From Methylobacterium sp. 10 (GTDB taxonomy: Bacteria; Pseudomonadota; Alphaproteobacteria; Rhizobiales; Beijerinckiaceae), in the NCBI RefSeq assembly GCF_000519085.1, contig NZ_KI912577.1:1741331-1805330 (forward strand): a stretch of 64,000 nucleotides of DNA, given 5' to 3'. The notes below the pieces were generated by a model. That model was given only the letters and a program-made list of their open reading frames with translations, was not told the origin of the DNA and did not search any database. Below, piece after piece: positions 28,643 to 37,947 of this stretch; the stretch's first letter is position 1, and each line of letters opens with the position of its first letter. Position numbers and translations under genes: made by a program.

Positions 28643-29523
28643 GCGACGTGTCCGTGGTCGTGACGATGGTCGTGATCGTGGGCGTGACCATGAGAATGGT
28701 CATGATCGTGGGCGTGCCGGTCCCCGCCGTCGGAAGGGGGCGGTGCGTGATGATGACCATCGCCGCGCCCGCAGATGGCGGCGTCCTCGTCCCAGGCCTC
28801 GGACAGGGCCTGGGCGCGCGCGAGGTTCTCCTGGGTCAGCACCGTCTCCGTGTCGCCCCAGGCCACCGGCTCGCGGGCCAGAAGCAGCGTCGTCGGAAAA
28901 TGCGCCTTGACCTGATGCAGATCATGAAGCGCTGCGACGATGGTGCGGCCCTCCCCGTGCCAACCGCGGATCAGGGCGATCAGGTCGGCGGTGGTGCGTC
29001 CGTCGATCCCGGTAAACGGCTCGTCGAGGAGGATGATGCGGGCGTCCTGTACGATGAGGCGTGCGAACAGGGCACGCTGGAACTGACCGCCCGACAGAGT
29101 GCCGATCATCCGGTCCTCGAAACCGAGGAGACCTACGGCGGAGAGAGCACGGACCAGCGTCCGGCGATCGGGGAGCGCGCTGCGCCAAAAGCCGAGGCGG
29201 CGCCAGCGGCCCATCGCCACCAGGTCGAGGACGCTGAGGGGAAAGCCGCGGTCGATCTCGCCGGCCTGGGGCAGGTAGGCGATGGCATCGGCGCCCCCCG
29301 GCCGGTCGATCCGGCCGTCGAGGCAGCGGATTTCTCCAATGATTCCCTTGAGAAGGGTGGATTTGCCGGCGCCGTTTGGGCCGACGAGGGCCATGAGGGC
29401 TCCGGCGGGGATCGTCCCGTCGAGATGGTGCACGGCGGGATGTCGGTCGTAGCCGAGCGTTAATCCACGCAAGGCGATGGCGCCGGGCTGAACGGGGACA
29501 TCCCCGATGAGGGCATGTGTCAT
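28639..29523 (-). CDS. znuC: Zinc ABC transporter ATPase with histidine-rich tail
   Basis: The 294-residue ATPase has Walker A GPNGAGKST, signature LSGGQFQRALFARL and Walker B IILLDEPF followed by D-loop residues. After the usual domain it ends in a tail of about 35 residues made mostly of His and Asp (for example HAHDHDHSHGHAHDHDH), probably a cytoplasmic zinc buffer or sensor. The start at 29523 follows the small membrane ORF by 2 bases. There is no znuA (binding protein) gene in this cluster. Confidence 0.9.
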   Translation of the reverse strand: MTHALIGDVPVQPGAIALRGLTLGYDRHPAVHHLDGTIPAGALMALVGPNGAGKSTLLKGIIGEIRCLDGRIDRPGGADAIAYLPQAGEIDRGFPLSVLDLVAMGRWRRLGFWRSALPDRRTLVRALSAVGLLGFEDRMIGTLSGGQFQRALFARLIVQDARIILLDEPFTGIDGRTTADLIALIRGWHGEGRTIVAALHDLHQVKAHFPTTLLLAREPVAWGDTETVLTQENLARAQALSEAWDEDAAICGRGDGHHHAPPPSDGGDRHAHDHDHSHGHAHDHDHRHDHGHVA

Positions 29524-29525
29524 CG

Positions 29526-29657
29526 TTATCCCATGGCCCAGAGGATCGCCCCCCAGACCAGCCCGGACAGGATCGCGGCGATGACCAGTCGCGAGGCTGC
29601 GCCGGCCTGGAACAGGGAGCGACGGGGGGAGGGTTTGATCTGGGGAGGACGCGTCAC
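29526..29657 (-). CDS. 43-residue membrane ORF in front of znuC
   Basis: Reading the minus strand from a GTG at 29657 gives 43 residues ending in TAA at 29526: a short basic N-terminus (MTRPPQIKPSPRRS) and one hydrophobic helix (LVIAAILSGLVWGAILWAMG). The stop is 2 bases before the znuC ATG, so it sits exactly where a co-translated first gene of the operon would. No strong ribosome site is seen before the GTG. It may be a small accessory membrane protein of the zinc transporter, or a leader ORF. Confidence 0.5.
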   Translation of the reverse strand: MTRPPQIKPSPRRSLFQAGAASRLVIAAILSGLVWGAILWAMG

Positions 29658-29722
29658 AGCGGTTCGGGTACCAGGAAGGGGCGGAATTGTCCGAACGGGA
29701 ACGGCGAACTATCTCTGGTGCT

Positions 29723-29743
29723 GATACACTGTAACATCGCATC
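29723..29743. promoter_or_regulatory. Candidate Zur box in the znu/zur divergent region
   Basis: The 21-bp imperfect palindrome GATnCnnTGTnACAnnGnATC is centred at 29733, between the zinc-transport operon (minus) and zur (plus). It shares the central TGTnACA-type dyad of Fur-family sites. Zur bound with zinc would repress both directions. Confidence 0.5.
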
Positions 29744-29790
29744 AGTTCAACGTGCCGGACCACATCGACCGGCGATCAGGGGAGGATGGC

Positions 29791-30285
29791 GTGCACGACC
29801 ATAGTGCCGTCCACGATCACGGCGCCTGCTGTGACAACGCCACGGATGCGCTCGCACGGGCGGAGCGTCTCTGCGCCGAGCGTGACCTGCAGTTCACGCG
29901 GTTGCGGCGGGACGTCCTCGAAGCGGTGGCGACTGAATCCAAGCCGCTCGGCGCCTACGACATCGCGGAGCGGCTCAGCGGTCAGGGGCGCCGGGTCGCC
30001 GCCGTCTCGGTCTACCGCGCCCTCGACTTCCTCACCGAGAACGGTCTCGTCCACCGCATTGCCAGCCGCAACGCCTTCGTCTCCTGCGGGCACCAGCATG
30101 GCGACGGAGCCGGGCTCGTCTTCCTGATCTGCCGGACATGCGGCAGCATCGACGAGACGACCTCGCCGGAGGTGGACGACCAACTCGACAAAACCTTGGC
30201 GAAAGCCGGCTTCAAACCGTCGAGCCGGATTCTTGAGGTGGAGGGCGAGTGCGGCGCCTGCCTCGGCCACGACCCGAACCCGTAG
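29791..30285 (+). CDS. zur: Zur, Fur-family zinc uptake regulator
   Basis: The 164-residue Fur-family repressor has a winged helix (LQFTRLRRDVLEAV, then VAAVSVYRALDFLTENGLVHRI) and a dimerisation domain with metal ligands: HQHGDG, the CRTC pair and the C-terminal CGAC pair for structural zinc. An N-terminal HDHSAVHDHGACCD segment adds extra histidines. The start at GTG 29791 is chosen for the GGGGAGG 8 bases upstream; an in-frame GTG at 29752 is also possible. Its position opposite znuC and the metal ligands indicate Zur rather than Fur. Confidence 0.87.
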   Translation: MHDHSAVHDHGACCDNATDALARAERLCAERDLQFTRLRRDVLEAVATESKPLGAYDIAERLSGQGRRVAAVSVYRALDFLTENGLVHRIASRNAFVSCGHQHGDGAGLVFLICRTCGSIDETTSPEVDDQLDKTLAKAGFKPSSRILEVEGECGACLGHDPNP

Positions 30286-30304
30286 ACTAGGCGCTGCGCG
30301 AGAC

Positions 30305-31816
30305 TCAGCGCGCGTTGCGATAGGCCTGCCGCGAGGCGATGGTCTGGATCATGATCTGGATGTCGAGCCAGACCGACCAATTGTCGATGTAGTGCAGATC
30401 GTGGTTGACCCGCCGCTCCATGTCGAGATCGGTGAGGGTCTCGCCGCGCAGGCCGTTGACCTGGGCCCAGCCAGTGATGCCAGGCATCACGTTGTGGCGG
30501 CGGGCATAGAGCGCGATCCGCCGTTCGAAGCTGCGGTCATGGGCAAGGGCATGGGGGCGCGGACCCACCAGCGACATCTCACCCAGGAGCACATTGATGA
30601 GCTGGGGCAGCTCGTCGAGATTCGTCCGCCTCAGGATGGCGCCGATACGGGTGATCCGCGAATCGTTGCGGGTCGCCTGCCGGAAGACGGCGTTCTGCTC
30701 GGTCTTCATGCTGCGGAACTTGAACACGCCGAAGGCCTGCTGGTTGAAGCCGTAGCGGCGCTGGCGGAAGAAGACCGGCCCGGGGCTATCGAGCTTGATC
30801 AAGAGGGCGATGGACGCCAGGAGCGGCGCGAGCAGCACCAGCGCGACGGCGGACAGGACGACGTCGAGACCGCGCTTCAGGGCGATCTCGCCGAACGTGA
30901 GCGGCCGGCGGCCGATATTGATGCCCGACAGCCGCCCCACCCGCGCGAGCTTGAGATCGGGAAAGCGGTCCATGACCGAGCCGGGACGGAGGTGGAGAGC
31001 GGCCGGAACGCGCAGGAACGCGTCGACGCACCGCTCGATATCCGCCGCATCCGTCCAGGGGACCAGGATGAAGACGTCGTCCGGCCGCAGGAACCGCACG
31101 ACCGACACCGCGAGGTCGAGGTCTTCCGACATCTGCGCCTGCCGCACCGACGCATCCTCCCGCGGATCCACGCGACGCAGGTAGCTGGTCCCGATGACCC
31201 GGAGATTCAGGGCCTGCGCATCGTTGTTGGCGTGGAAGCTGGCTATGTCCTCTTCGAAGCCGACGAGGTGGATGCGACTGATCGATGGCGAGCCGGAGCC
31301 GGTGCTCGTCGTCTGCCGGACGAGGCCCACGATGACGAGACGGGACAGGTACAGGGCCGGCAAGCCCGTGAGGAAGAAGCCGATCGCCACCGCACGCGAG
31401 AAGTCATTCGTAGTCTTGGTGGCGAAGCCGACGACGAGCACGATTCCCCAAGCGGCAAGCCAGAGACTCGCCATGCGGCGGCGGTGGAGGCCGCGGGTCA
31501 GCTGCGTCTCGATATTGTACTCCTCCCGGACGAGGTTGGTCAGGAGGACGAAGACGCCCACGAGGCCCGCCAGCTGGAAACTCCCGGTCATGCCCGTGGT
31601 GATCTGCTGGTCGAAGGCGAACTCGTAATAAATCGCCTCCACGAGGTAGGCGGTGACGATGATTGCAGCGAGGTCGGAGACGGCCAGAGCCGTGGACAGC
31701 CCGAAGCGGATCGCACCGCGCCACCGCCGCGGAAGGACGGCCGCCCAGGCGTCGCGTCGCGTGTCGCGCGCGGAGGGCAGGCTGTGGTAGATTTCGGGAA
31801 GACGTTGCTGGAACAT
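30305..31816 (-). CDS. Undecaprenyl-phosphate sugar phosphotransferase (WcaJ/ExoY type)
   Basis: The 503-residue protein has N-terminal transmembrane helices (about residues 40-170), a Rossmann-like middle region and a C-terminal bacterial sugar transferase domain. That domain has FRQRRYGFNQQAFGVFKFRSM split over two motifs, then RRTNLDELPQL and MSLVGPRPHA. Such enzymes attach the first sugar phosphate to the lipid carrier in exopolysaccharide or capsule synthesis. No other polysaccharide genes adjoin it, so the product is unknown. The stop is 19 bases from the zur stop (convergent). Confidence 0.9.
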   Translation of the reverse strand: MFQQRLPEIYHSLPSARDTRRDAWAAVLPRRWRGAIRFGLSTALAVSDLAAIIVTAYLVEAIYYEFAFDQQITTGMTGSFQLAGLVGVFVLLTNLVREEYNIETQLTRGLHRRRMASLWLAAWGIVLVVGFATKTTNDFSRAVAIGFFLTGLPALYLSRLVIVGLVRQTTSTGSGSPSISRIHLVGFEEDIASFHANNDAQALNLRVIGTSYLRRVDPREDASVRQAQMSEDLDLAVSVVRFLRPDDVFILVPWTDAADIERCVDAFLRVPAALHLRPGSVMDRFPDLKLARVGRLSGINIGRRPLTFGEIALKRGLDVVLSAVALVLLAPLLASIALLIKLDSPGPVFFRQRRYGFNQQAFGVFKFRSMKTEQNAVFRQATRNDSRITRIGAILRRTNLDELPQLINVLLGEMSLVGPRPHALAHDRSFERRIALYARRHNVMPGITGWAQVNGLRGETLTDLDMERRVNHDLHYIDNWSVWLDIQIMIQTIASRQAYRNAR

Positions 31817-32831
31817 CTGGGGCGCTGTGTACCGGAGTGAGACGTGGCTTGTGCCAGAATGGGACGTTGTCCCCCCTGGTCATCCTTATGTCCGTCCGGA
31901 GCGCAAACCTCGGACCCGCCCGCTTCAGTCGAAGCTTTACCTCGCTGGTAGGAAAGCCGCGCATCGGGTGGACCTTCGATCCTGTGCCCATGCCGCGATG
32001 GCGGTCGCGTTACGCGGCCACACGCAACCTCTATCGGGATCGCCTGGAAGCTCCTGCGTGTCCCCGGATGTCGGCCATCACGGCGGCCCCGCCCTGGATG
32101 CCGTCCAGCTTTCTCTGCGCTGTGCGAAAGCGTGGCTGATCGCTATGGCGAAAGGCCAGCATCCGTTCCGTGGTCTGCCGATGGAGCTTTGCGATCATCG
32201 CGGATGGAGACGGTCTGCAATCGGCGGCCAGCCAAACCATAGGCCGATTGGCAAGAGCCGGTGAGTTCTGCCCCAAACTCGGCGAGCCGACCGCCCTCAC
32301 AATTCAGGGTGCCCTGTCACGGGATCCGTCAGGCCTATTGGCGTTCGTGGGCTTCGAACGCGGCTCGTCGGGACTGCGGTACAGGATGCACCGGGCTCGA
32401 TCCTTCCGAAGGTTCGGTGGCGCTGTGAACCGATGCCGGACGCAGGCAAGCCGTAGTGGTTCAGTCCGAGGGCCCGGTATGCCGTCACGCTCTCTTCCGG
32501 CGTGCCGAAGGTCTGCAACGACTGCGCCGCCGCGCCATATCCGCGCCGGGCTTCCATCGCGGATGGAGCGCGCCGTACAGGACATGCTCTCGAACTCACG
32601 GCTACCACTCTCCTCCCGCCTCGCGCGGACGAGCCTGCGCGCGTGGCGCCCAGGCCCTATCTGCTTGATGTGAAATCAGGTGGCCGCTGCGCTGGCAGCG
32701 CGGCGCAGAGACGCCACAGTGGCCGTTCGAGACCGAGCAATGCAGAGCAAGCCGGCCTGCCGGCCTCGAAGCGTGGTGGCATCCCTTTCGGAGGGCGTGG
32801 AGTCGAAGATGCCGCCGCGCGATGAGGCCGA
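31817..32831. other. 1-kb stretch without a recognisable gene
   Basis: Several overlapping frames stay open here because of high GC, but none has a recognisable domain, a credible start site or the third-position bias of the neighbouring genes. The part nearest 31817 should contain the sugar-transferase promoter. A short GC-rich inverted repeat lies near 32680-32710. It may be decayed coding sequence or an unannotated RNA locus. Confidence 0.45.
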
Positions 32832-33191
32832 TCAGGCAGCCGTTTCGGAATGCCGCTCCCCCGAAGAGCCGTCCTGCGTCTTGCTCAGGGTCTGGATCGG
32901 CTCGAACCCTTCGAATTGCGGATGGCCGAGATAGAGAGGCTTCGTCGTCGGCGCGCGGCTATGCGCCTTGCGGAACTGCTCCGACCGGGTCCAGGCCTCG
33001 AAAGCCGATTTGGAAGCCCAGACGGTATGCGACGCATACAGCACATGATCCTCGTAGGACGGGCCGCGAAGCAGCTGGAACTCGACGAAGCCCTCCATTT
33101 CACCGAGTTGGCTGTCCCGCCCGAGCCAGACCTGCTCGAATTCCGCCGTCGCGTCCGGAACAACCTTGAATCGATTCATGGCGATGAACAT
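32832..33191 (-). CDS. ABM-fold monooxygenase (HmoA/IsdG-like)
   Basis: The 119-residue protein has the antibiotic-biosynthesis-monooxygenase ferredoxin-like fold: MFIAMNRFKVVPDATAEFEQ, then GFVEFQLLRGP and LYASHTVWASKSAFEAWTRS. The Asn near the N-terminus (N6) and the HTVW segment are typical of the heme-degrading HmoA/IsdG branch, so heme or a small aromatic could be the substrate. AAGAAGG precedes the ATG at 33191. No iron-uptake genes adjoin it. Confidence 0.8.
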   Translation of the reverse strand: MFIAMNRFKVVPDATAEFEQVWLGRDSQLGEMEGFVEFQLLRGPSYEDHVLYASHTVWASKSAFEAWTRSEQFRKAHSRAPTTKPLYLGHPQFEGFEPIQTLSKTQDGSSGERHSETAA

Positions 33192-33656
33192 GAAGCACCT
33201 TCTTCGTGTGGCAGGAAGCTAGGGCGGCCGGCCGTCCGCGCAATATTCTAAGCCGCAACATCGTGATTCGGAATGGCGGGAAAAGCTTCATTAGTCCGTG
33301 TTTTAATGATACGATTCCTTTCATCATGGCGGTGGAGATAAAAACGATTCTCTGTCGTCAGTGTGAAATCGAGGTCGTTCTGTTCTCTAGTTTGCAACGG
33401 CGAGTTTGCAGTCACTCTTGCCATCCTTGCCCGATTTGTGGTCAAGCTGGTTCCGCCCACGTTGGATCCAGGGTTTCGCTCGTGATTCCTTGGCCGCTTC
33501 TGGAGATCCCTTCCCCTCAACGGGAGGGCCGTAGAGATTTGCAGGTTCACCTGATTTTAACTTTCGAACGTACCGAATGCGGCATATTGACGATGACGCG
33601 TCGGTTGCGGAGATAAACACAACCGGCCAAGACCGTATTAAGCACTGAAACGAGTG
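33192..33656. other. Low-GC intergenic stretch before the Cro/CI gene
   Basis: About 460 bases, clearly richer in A/T than the surroundings. One plus-strand frame (from an ATG at 33326 to 33616) reads a cysteine-rich segment (CRQCEIEV ... CSHSCHPCPICGQAG) but has no ribosome site and no family resemblance. It may carry divergent promoters or recently acquired DNA. Confidence 0.4.
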
Positions 33657-34055
33657 ATGATGCCCAAGCAAACTACCGATGTCGACCGCCTGGTTGGGTT
33701 GCGGATCACGGCCCTGCGCAAGGCTCGTGGCCTCAGTCAGACTGCCCTCGGGACCGCCGTCGGAGTGACCTTCCAGCAGGTTCAGAAGTACGAGAAGGGG
33801 CAGAATCGGGTTGGCGCTGGCCGACTCCGCGAGATTTCCCGTCTTCTCGAAGTGCCTGTCTCGGCGTTTTTTGAGGAAGACGATGCGGGAGGGACACAAT
33901 CTGAGGTCTTCGGCTTCCTGAGTGCCCATGGCGCGATCGAGCTTCTCCAGGCTTACGCTCTGATCGAGGACGACCAGCTCCGGCGTGACGTTCTGGCAAT
34001 CGTGCGGACTGCGGCGAAGATGGGAAAACGTTCAGAAGCCGCTGCGGCAGTCTGA
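33657..34055 (+). CDS. Cro/CI-type helix-turn-helix regulator
   Basis: A roughly 132-residue protein with an N-terminal XRE helix-turn-helix: RITALRKARGLSQTALGTAV, then TFQQVQKYEKGQNRVGAGRL. Its C-terminal helical tail (about 80-130) is typical of the small regulators found in many copies in Methylobacteriaceae and related genomes. GTG 33654, ATG 33657 and ATG 33660 are all in frame; none has a clear ribosome site. It converges with cobB. Targets are unknown. Confidence 0.82.
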   Translation: MMPKQTTDVDRLVGLRITALRKARGLSQTALGTAVGVTFQQVQKYEKGQNRVGAGRLREISRLLEVPVSAFFEEDDAGGTQSEVFGFLSAHGAIELLQAYALIEDDQLRRDVLAIVRTAAKMGKRSEAAAAV

Positions 34056-34066
34056 ACGGTTTTCAG

Positions 34067-35395
34067 TTATCCGATAAGGTGAAAGAAGCTTCCTGACACC
34101 CTGCTGCATCGGTGACCGGCCATCCCTAGCGGAACTCCTTCCGCGTCGGTGACCACCGCGAGGGCGACATCCTCGGTGGGAGGCGGCGTCAATTCGCTGG
34201 CATAGTGGAACTCGTGCCCGACGAGGCGAGATCCGCTTCGCCCAAGCGGGCCATCGCCGATGAGCCTCGCGACGCGGTAGCCGAGATGCAGGCGGCGCAC
34301 CTTGTAGGAGGTCGCGACGGGGAGCAGACCCGCCATCGCATGCGTGACGCCCGCTGCGTCTTCCAGCCCCAGTCCGAGAGTCATGTAGCCACCGCATTCG
34401 CCATGGACGGGCTTGTGGCCGGCAAAGCTCCGGAGGCCGTTCAGGAACCTGTCGGCCGCCGCCAGTTTCCCGGCATGAAGCTCCGGATACCCGCCCGGCA
34501 GCCAGCAGGCATCGCAGCTCTCCGGGGGTGCCTCGTCGGCAAGGGGAGAGAAGGCGACAAGTTCGGCGCCCGCCGCGCGCCAGCCCGCCTCCATATGAGG
34601 ATAGAGAAACGAGAACGCCTCATCCGAAGCGATGGCGATGCGTTGCCCCGGGGGAGGGGGCAGGACGGCATCCGACACGTCCGGCAGGCGACCCGACGCA
34701 GCCGCGAGGATGGCGTCGAGGTCGAGGCCGGCCTCTGCCAGATCGGCGAGGCGGTCGAGCCTTGCGGCGAGATCGCCAGTCTCGCGAGCTTGGACCAACC
34801 CGAGATGACGCTCGGGCAAAGCGAGGGCCGCATCGCGCATGAGCACCCCGAGGACCGGAATGCCGACTCGCGCGAGACCGGCCTCGACTAGGCGCCGATG
34901 GCGGGCGCTGGCGACCTTGTTCAGGACCACCCCGGCGATGCGGATCCGCGGATCGTAGCGCGCGCAGCCGAGTGCCACGGCAGCGGCCGATTGGGCGGCA
35001 CCCGAGACGTCCACGACGAGCAACACGGGCCAGCCGTAGCGTGCGGCGATGTCGGCATTGGCGCCGGTCCTGCCCTCGGTAGCGACGATGCCGTCGAACA
35101 GGCCCATGGAGCCCTCGGCGATCACGATGTCGGCGTTGCGACCTGCCATCGCCGCAACCGAATCGAGCATGGCATCCGGCATGGCGAAGCTGTCGAGATT
35201 GACACTGGGATAGCCCGTCGCAGCCTGATGAAAAGCCGGGTCGATATAGTCCGGCCCGCATTTGGCACCGCGCACGGCAAGGCCGCGCCGGGCGAGCGCC
35301 CGCATCAGTGCCAGCGTCACCGTGGTCTTGCCCGAGCTCGACCGCGGAGCGGCGACGAGGAGGCCCGGCGGATGGGACCGTCCCGGCATCGTCAT
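34067..35395 (-). CDS. cobB: Cobyrinic acid a,c-diamide synthase
   Basis: The 442-residue amidotransferase has an N-terminal synthetase domain with the P-loop-like [11 protein letters not shown] (residues 15-25), [10 protein letters not shown] and [11 protein letters not shown]-terminal glutaminase domain follows with the nucleophile Cys in HGECGGYM and late HEFHYA. CobB amidates hydrogenobyrinic acid at a and c in the aerobic pathway. It is the last gene of the minus-strand run, overlapping cobM by 4 bases. Confidence 0.94.
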   Translation of the reverse strand: MTMPGRSHPPGLLVAAPRSSSGKTTVTLALMRALARRGLAVRGAKCGPDYIDPAFHQAATGYPSVNLDSFAMPDAMLDSVAAMAGRNADIVIAEGSMGLFDGIVATEGRTGANADIAARYGWPVLLVVDVSGAAQSAAAVALGCARYDPRIRIAGVVLNKVASARHRRLVEAGLARVGIPVLGVLMRDAALALPERHLGLVQARETGDLAARLDRLADLAEAGLDLDAILAAASGRLPDVSDAVLPPPPGQRIAIASDEAFSFLYPHMEAGWRAAGAELVAFSPLADEAPPESCDACWLPGGYPELHAGKLAAADRFLNGLRSFAGHKPVHGECGGYMTLGLGLEDAAGVTHAMAGLLPVATSYKVRRLHLGYRVARLIGDGPLGRSGSRLVGHEFHYASELTPPPTEDVALAVVTDAEGVPLGMAGHRCSRVSGSFFHLIG

Positions 35396-36174
35396 GCCCC
35401 ACCTCCGGGCGTCGGCTGCCCCGTGGGTCGGAAGCGTCGGTCGTAATCGGCGGAGTAGAGCGCACTTTCGCGGAATTCGCGGGCCGCAAGGGCCGGGCCG
35501 ACGAGGATCAGTGCCGTCCGCTCGAGGCCGGCGGCGCGCACATCCTCCGTGATGGTGGCGAGGGTACCGGTGATCACACGCTCATCCGGCCAGGTTGCGC
35601 GGAACACCACGGCGGCGGCGCAATCCGCCCCGTAGAAGGGTACGAGTTCGTCCACCACGGTCTCGATGACGTGGATGGAGAGGTGAAGGGCCAAGGTCGC
35701 GCCGGTGGCGGCGAAGGCGGAGAGCGTCTCGCGCTCCGGCATGGCGCTGGCTCGGCCGGAGGTGCGGGTCAGGACCACCGACTGGGCGAGGCCCGGTACC
35801 GTGAGTTCGCGCTGGAGCAGGGCGGCGGCGGCGGCGAAGGAGGGTACGCCCGGCGTCACCGTGTAGGGAATGCCGAGCCGGTCGAGGCGGCGGGTTTGTT
35901 CCGCCAGCGCGCTCCAGATCGAGAGGTCGCCCGAATGCAGCCGCGCCACGTCCTGCCCGGCTTCGTGCGCGGCGACGATCTCGGCCACGATCGCATCGAG
36001 GTCCAGGGGCGCAGTGTCGACGACGCGGGCATCGGCCGGGCACCACGACAGGATCTCCGGTGCCACCAGCGAGCCGGCATGGAGGCAGACGGGACAGCGC
36101 GCGATGAGATCGCGCCCGCGCACGGTGATGAGGTCGGCGGCTCCGGGGCCGGCGCCGATGAAATGAACGGTCAT
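35392..36174 (-). CDS. cobM: Precorrin-4 C11-methyltransferase
   Basis: The 260-residue tetrapyrrole methylase starts [20 protein letters not shown], with the SAM-binding [10 protein letters not shown] and [15 protein letters not shown] segments specific for CobM/CbiF. It methylates precorrin-4 at C11. The start at 36174 overlaps the cobE stop. The upstream extension of the frame reads the cobE region and is not coding. Confidence 0.93.
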   Translation of the reverse strand: MTVHFIGAGPGAADLITVRGRDLIARCPVCLHAGSLVAPEILSWCPADARVVDTAPLDLDAIVAEIVAAHEAGQDVARLHSGDLSIWSALAEQTRRLDRLGIPYTVTPGVPSFAAAAALLQRELTVPGLAQSVVLTRTSGRASAMPERETLSAFAATGATLALHLSIHVIETVVDELVPFYGADCAAAVVFRATWPDERVITGTLATITEDVRAAGLERTALILVGPALAAREFRESALYSADYDRRFRPTGQPTPGGGA

Positions 36175-36611
36175 CCCGCCTGAGTGGCGAAATGCGCGGG
36201 AAGCGCAAGGGCGCATGTGACGGAGTGGGAGGAGATCCGGGGGAGGATCAGGGTTGCACCTTCGCCGGCGGCGGCCAGCGCCGCGGCCTCTGCCACTGAG
36301 CCGACCCCCCGGCTTGCCTCGATCCGCCCCGAGCGGGTCGGCACGCGGCAATCGACCGCAATCATCTCGGCGGGTGCCATTCCGATGGGGACGAGGCTGA
36401 ACGCGGCGGCGGCTTTTACGATCGAAGGCTCGTCCGCGCGGTCTTCGGCGGTGGCGATCGCGCGGAGCCGATCCGGCGCATGACCACTTTCGACGAGCGC
36501 GCGGTGGATCAGGGCGACGATCTCCTTCGCTGTCGCGCTGTGCCGGAACCCGATCCCGGCGACAGGCGGCCGACTGTCGGAACCGGCGGGATGCGGAGGC
36601 GCCGTCTCCAT
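36171..36611 (-). CDS. cobE: CobE (CbiG C-terminal domain-like) cobalamin biosynthesis protein
   Basis: About 146 residues with the CobE/CbiG-C pattern: [32 protein letters not shown] and [15 protein letters not shown]. CobE binds precorrin-type intermediates in Pseudomonas; its exact step is uncertain. The start is unclear. The ATG at 36611 directly abuts a long palindrome that also supplies a purine-rich ribosome-site-like sequence. The frame stays open to 36707, and within it 12-bp repeats would encode repeated Ser-Ser-Arg-Pro. Confidence 0.8.
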   Translation of the reverse strand: METAPPHPAGSDSRPPVAGIGFRHSATAKEIVALIHRALVESGHAPDRLRAIATAEDRADEPSIVKAAAAFSLVPIGMAPAEMIAVDCRVPTRSGRIEASRGVGSVAEAAALAAAGEGATLILPRISSHSVTCALALPAHFATQAG

Positions 36612-36670
36612 CCCCTCTTCCCGCGCGCGGGAAGAGGGGCGGGAAGAGGGGCGGGAAGAGGAGAGGGTAG
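36612..36670. repeat. 28-bp perfect palindrome plus 12-bp tandem repeats
   Basis: Positions 36612-36639 form a perfect palindrome (14-bp arms, CCCCTCTTCCCGCG and its complement). It is followed by further tandem copies of GGGAAGAGGGGC, the last one degenerate. It lies between the cobL stop (36686) and the likely cobE start, so it can fold in the cobL-cobE mRNA. Confidence 0.75.
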
Positions 36671-36685
36671 GCCGTAGCGCTCCCG

Positions 36686-37915
36686 TCACGGCTTCGTCCA
36701 GACCCACTGCGTCACCGGCATTGCGGCGCGCCAGCCGTGGAGATGGCCGACCGGGTCGGCAAGGGCGACTGACAGCCGCTTCAACTGTCCACCGAGACGG
36801 GCGAAGGCGCCAAGCAGAACCGCCTCACCCTCCAGGGTGACGACGTTGGCGACCAGTCGGCCCCCCGGTTTCAGGGCGTCGATGGCGCGGTCGAGCACGC
36901 CGGTGCCCGAGATGCCGCCACCGATGAAGACCGCGTCGGGTGGTTCCAATCCGTCGAGGGCAGCGGGCGCCTCGCCCTCGACCACGCGCAGGTCTGGCAC
37001 GCCGAGACGGGCGGCGTTGCGGGCGATACGGGCCGCCCGCGCCGGATTCGCCTCGATGGCGAGCGAATGGAGGCTGGGACCGCGCAGCATCCACTCGATG
37101 GAGATGGAGCCGGCTCCCGCGCCGATGTCCCAGAGGCGCTGGCCGGCGCGCGGCCGCAGGGCGGCCAGAGTCACGGCGCGTATATCCGCCTTGGTGAGCT
37201 GGCCGTCATTCTCGAACCAGGCATCGTCGAGGCCGGGGCTCAGGGAGAGGACGCGCGCGTCCGCATCGGCGACGACCTCCACCGCCAGGGTGTTGAGCGG
37301 ATCGATGCCGGTGAGGGCGAAGGCGTCGGCCCGCGCGTCCAACCGGCGCTCGCGCGGGCCGCCCATGGCCTCGAGGACCACGAGACGCGAGGAGCCGAAA
37401 CCGCGCTCCGTCAGCAGGGCGGCGACGGTCTCCGGCGTCGTCCCGTCCCAGGTCAGGACGAGGAGGCGGGCGCCCGACTGGAGATGGGGTACGATCCGCT
37501 CCAGTGCCCGCCCGTGCAGGGTGAGGCAGGTGCTCTCGGCCAGCGGCCAGCCGAGCCGTGCCGCCGCGAGGCTGAAGGCGGAGGTGTGGGGTAGGACGCG
37601 CATCTCGGCCGCCGGCAGCAGCCGCGCGATCTCGGCGCCGATTCCGTAATGGAACGGGTCGCCGGTGGCGAGGATGCAGGTCGGCCGGCCGCGTCGAGCG
37701 AGGAGGCCGGAATAGGCATCGGAGATCGGGCGTGGCCAGACCCGCGTCTCGGCCTTCAGCGGTGCGCCGAGGGCGAAATGGCGGGCTCCGCCATACACGA
37801 CCTCCGCCGTGTCGAGGGCGGCGGCGGCGGCGGGGCTCAGGCCCGAGCGGCCGTCCTCGCCGATTCCGACGATGGTGAGCCAGGGGGCGGTGCTCGACAC
37901 GGGCGCGGCGCTCAT
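36686..37915 (-). CDS. cobL: Precorrin-6Y C5,15-methyltransferase (decarboxylating)
   Basis: The 409-residue protein fuses an N-terminal CobE/CbiE-type methylase ([16 protein letters not shown], then [12 protein letters not shown]) with a C-terminal CbiT methyltransferase ([16 protein letters not shown] near residue 255, then DAVFIGGG). It methylates C5 and C15 and decarboxylates precorrin-6B. Length matches Pseudomonas CobL. The start at 37915 faces cobK across 32 bases. Confidence 0.94.
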   Translation of the reverse strand: MSAAPVSSTAPWLTIVGIGEDGRSGLSPAAAAALDTAEVVYGGARHFALGAPLKAETRVWPRPISDAYSGLLARRGRPTCILATGDPFHYGIGAEIARLLPAAEMRVLPHTSAFSLAAARLGWPLAESTCLTLHGRALERIVPHLQSGARLLVLTWDGTTPETVAALLTERGFGSSRLVVLEAMGGPRERRLDARADAFALTGIDPLNTLAVEVVADADARVLSLSPGLDDAWFENDGQLTKADIRAVTLAALRPRAGQRLWDIGAGAGSISIEWMLRGPSLHSLAIEANPARAARIARNAARLGVPDLRVVEGEAPAALDGLEPPDAVFIGGGISGTGVLDRAIDALKPGGRLVANVVTLEGEAVLLGAFARLGGQLKRLSVALADPVGHLHGWRAAMPVTQWVWTKP

Positions 37916-37947
37916 GGACAAGCCTGCCGGATAAGGAGACGGCGACG

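Noticed and set aside
27360..28760. 466-residue minus-strand frame overlapping znuB and znuC
   Set aside because: Out-of-frame reading of the znu genes; the apparent His/Thr-rich start comes from the znuC His-tail codons read in another frame.
32297..32608. Minus-strand ORF of 103 codons in the empty region
   Set aside because: No ribosome site, no family resemblance and competing overlapping frames; not supportable as a gene.
33326..33616. Cysteine-rich plus-strand ORF, possible zinc ribbon
   Set aside because: Cys spacing is irregular, there is no ribosome site, and the A/T-rich base composition looks non-coding.
36612..36670. Possible CRISPR-like repeat
   Set aside because: Repeats are only 12 bp, directly tandem, without spacers and without cas genes.
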